Origin: Sphingomonadales bacterium
GTDB lineage: Bacteria; Pseudomonadota; Alphaproteobacteria; Sphingomonadales; Sphingomonadaceae
Reading direction: 5' to 3'
Assembly (NCBI GenBank): GCA_016721875.1
Contig: JADKHG010000004.1
Span: forward strand, 124,001-188,000
DNA length: 64,000 bases
Positions within the stretch are counted from its first letter, which is position 1. Every line of letters begins with the position of its first letter. Below, one piece after another: positions 63,167 through 64,000 of this stretch. The notes beneath the pieces are model-generated. The model worked only from the letters and a program-made list of their open reading frames with translations. It did no database searches and had not been told where the DNA came from. Both the position numbers and the translations under genes were made by a program.

Positions 63167-64000
63167 ATGATGGAGAGCTTCGCCTATATCGGTTTTTGGG
63201 GCCACGCCGCTGTCGGATTTTTCTTTTCGGCGTTGTCCGTCTGGTCTTTCCATCAATATGGTGAGCGCAACACCCAACAGACCGTAATCATCGGTGCTCT
63301 GGCGCTCACTGCGGGCTGGGGTGTTGCAACAATCATGGCCGGCCCTGGCGGTTTCGCCGCCGAGAGTATGGAGACCGCTCGCAATCTGGGATGGCTATGC
63401 TTCCTCTATGTGCTGCTAAAAAGCGGGGGGGCTGAAAAACAGCCGCGCACGATCGTAATGATCTATGCGGTGTTGCTCGCGGTCTTGTTGATCCAGCCAG
63501 CCCTCGATTACGCCGAACATTATTTTGAAAGCCTTGCCGGACTCAATGGCGCTGCTTTGGCAGCAGAACAGTCAGCGCAGCTTTTCCGGATGCTGTTTGC
63601 AATCGGTGCGGTGGTGCTCGTGCACAATCTCTACACCGGATCGGCACCCGAAGCGCGTTGGGGGGTCAGCCTGCCGATGGCAGCATTGGCCGCGATGTGG
63701 ATGTACGATCTCAACCTGTACACCATTTCCTATATGACCGGCGAACGGCCTGTTGAACTGGTGGCGACGCGCGGATTGATGGTTGCGCTGATGGCACCGG
63801 TCTTTGCCCTTGGCTCGCGGCGTAACAGCGCGTGGCGGATCAAGCTTTCAAGGTCGGTTACTTTCCAGTCGGTGTCGCTGCTTGCAATCGGGGCCTATCT
63901 GCTGGGGATGATATTGCTGGCGACCGCGCTGGAGTTTCTTGGCGGAACCTATGTCCGGCTTGCTCAGATCACTTTGGTTTTTGCGATGTCGATTGGTGCG
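63167..64000 (+). CDS. prsK: XrtA/PEP-CTERM system histidine kinase PrsK (N-terminal part, partial)
   Basis: The window ends after 278 codons with the frame still open. The visible part is membrane-bound, with about eight hydrophobic segments (MMESFAYIGFWGHAAVG, TVIIGALALTAGWGVATIM, LFRMLFAIGAVVLVHNL) and the block RGLMVALMAPVFALGSRRN, then LSRSVTFQSVSLLAIGAYL. This layout fits PrsK, the sensor kinase of the PrsK/PrsR pair that controls XrtA-sorted protein and exopolysaccharide genes. The kinase domain would lie beyond the edge. The start is one of two tandem ATGs (63167, 63170). Confidence 0.8.
   Translation, partial: MMESFAYIGFWGHAAVGFFFSALSVWSFHQYGERNTQQTVIIGALALTAGWGVATIMAGPGGFAAESMETARNLGWLCFLYVLLKSGGAEKQPRTIVMIYAVLLAVLLIQPALDYAEHYFESLAGLNGAALAAEQSAQLFRMLFAIGAVVLVHNLYTGSAPEARWGVSLPMAALAAMWMYDLNLYTISYMTGERPVELVATRGLMVALMAPVFALGSRRNSAWRIKLSRSVTFQSVSLLAIGAYLLGMILLATALEFLGGTYVRLAQITLVFAMSIGA

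Noticed and set aside
1..64000. CRISPR arrays, insertion sequences, tRNA or rRNA genes, prophage
   Set aside because: No repeat-spacer pattern, transposase, cloverleaf-like sequence or phage protein was seen on either strand by eye.

Overview
This window looks like a chromosomal segment of an alphaproteobacterium of the order Sphingomonadales (Sphingopyxis/Sphingorhabdus-like). The evidence is the protein sequences themselves, the two TonB-dependent receptors, the YlxR protein with an L7Ae-like extension, and the XrtA/PEP-CTERM-type exopolysaccharide genes at the right edge. The DNA has moderately high GC, is densely packed, and many genes overlap by ATGA, GTGA or TGATG junctions. I see no insertion sequence, phage, CRISPR array, rRNA or tRNA.

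Layout. 1-5.7 kb: the 5' end of an exported protein (minus), a 6-phosphofructokinase, a parC broken by one extra base, and a GGDEF-EAL protein. 5.6-9.7 kb: a tightly overlapped minus-strand operon of MFS transporter, GNAT, DUF1285, NUDIX CoA pyrophosphatase and CCA-adding enzyme. 9.8-11.9 kb: DUF1499 protein and a PQQ-type sugar dehydrogenase lipoprotein. 12-23.4 kb: the translation/RNA cluster rimP-nusA-ylxR-infB-rbfA, then yceI, tdk and a DUF6491 protein, then truB-rpsO-pnp. 23.5-31.5 kb: a 690-residue exported protein, a frameshifted DUF3142 lipoprotein, bamD, recN, a lipoprotein and ligA. 31.5-39.6 kb: DUF2459 protein, phenylalanine 4-hydroxylase, a TonB receptor, an operon of SDR, subclass B3 metallo-beta-lactamase-like lipoprotein and prmA, and a frameshifted globin-coupled chemotaxis-type sensor. 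39.8-47.9 kb: sdhC-sdhD-sdhA without an adjacent sdhB, a small membrane protein, a LysE exporter, CreD, an FMN hydroxyacid dehydrogenase, a YpfJ-type metalloprotein and 3-hydroxybutyrate dehydrogenase. 48-51.9 kb: a proline-rich anchored protein and the glyoxylate locus, where isocitrate lyase and a 54-residue microprotein diverge from an ScfR/RamB-type regulator. 51.9-58.8 kb: a 1077-residue two-part phosphoesterase, a PhoB-type regulator with a degenerate receiver, and a TonB receptor. 58.8-64 kb: GDYXXLXY protein, DUF2157 membrane protein, mannose-1-phosphate guanylyltransferase, a TIGR03013-type sugar transferase and the N-terminal part of a PrsK-type histidine kinase.

How the genes fit together. 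Isocitrate lyase, 3-hydroxybutyrate dehydrogenase, succinate dehydrogenase and the ScfR-type regulator point to growth on acetate, fatty acids or storage polymer. The right edge is the start of an exopolysaccharide/protein-sorting locus controlled by the PrsK/PrsR system.

Most worth a second look: (1) the phosphoesterase, whose ~560-residue N-terminal part has no recognisable family and no signal peptide, preceded by an AT-rich regulatory gap; (2) the degenerate-receiver PhoB-type regulator divergent from a TonB receptor, with two Pho-box-like repeats between them; (3) identical 13-bp elements at both ends of the aceA/regulator gap; (4) three single-base frameshifts (parC, DUF3142, chemotaxis sensor), which may be sequencing errors and should be checked before any is called a pseudogene.
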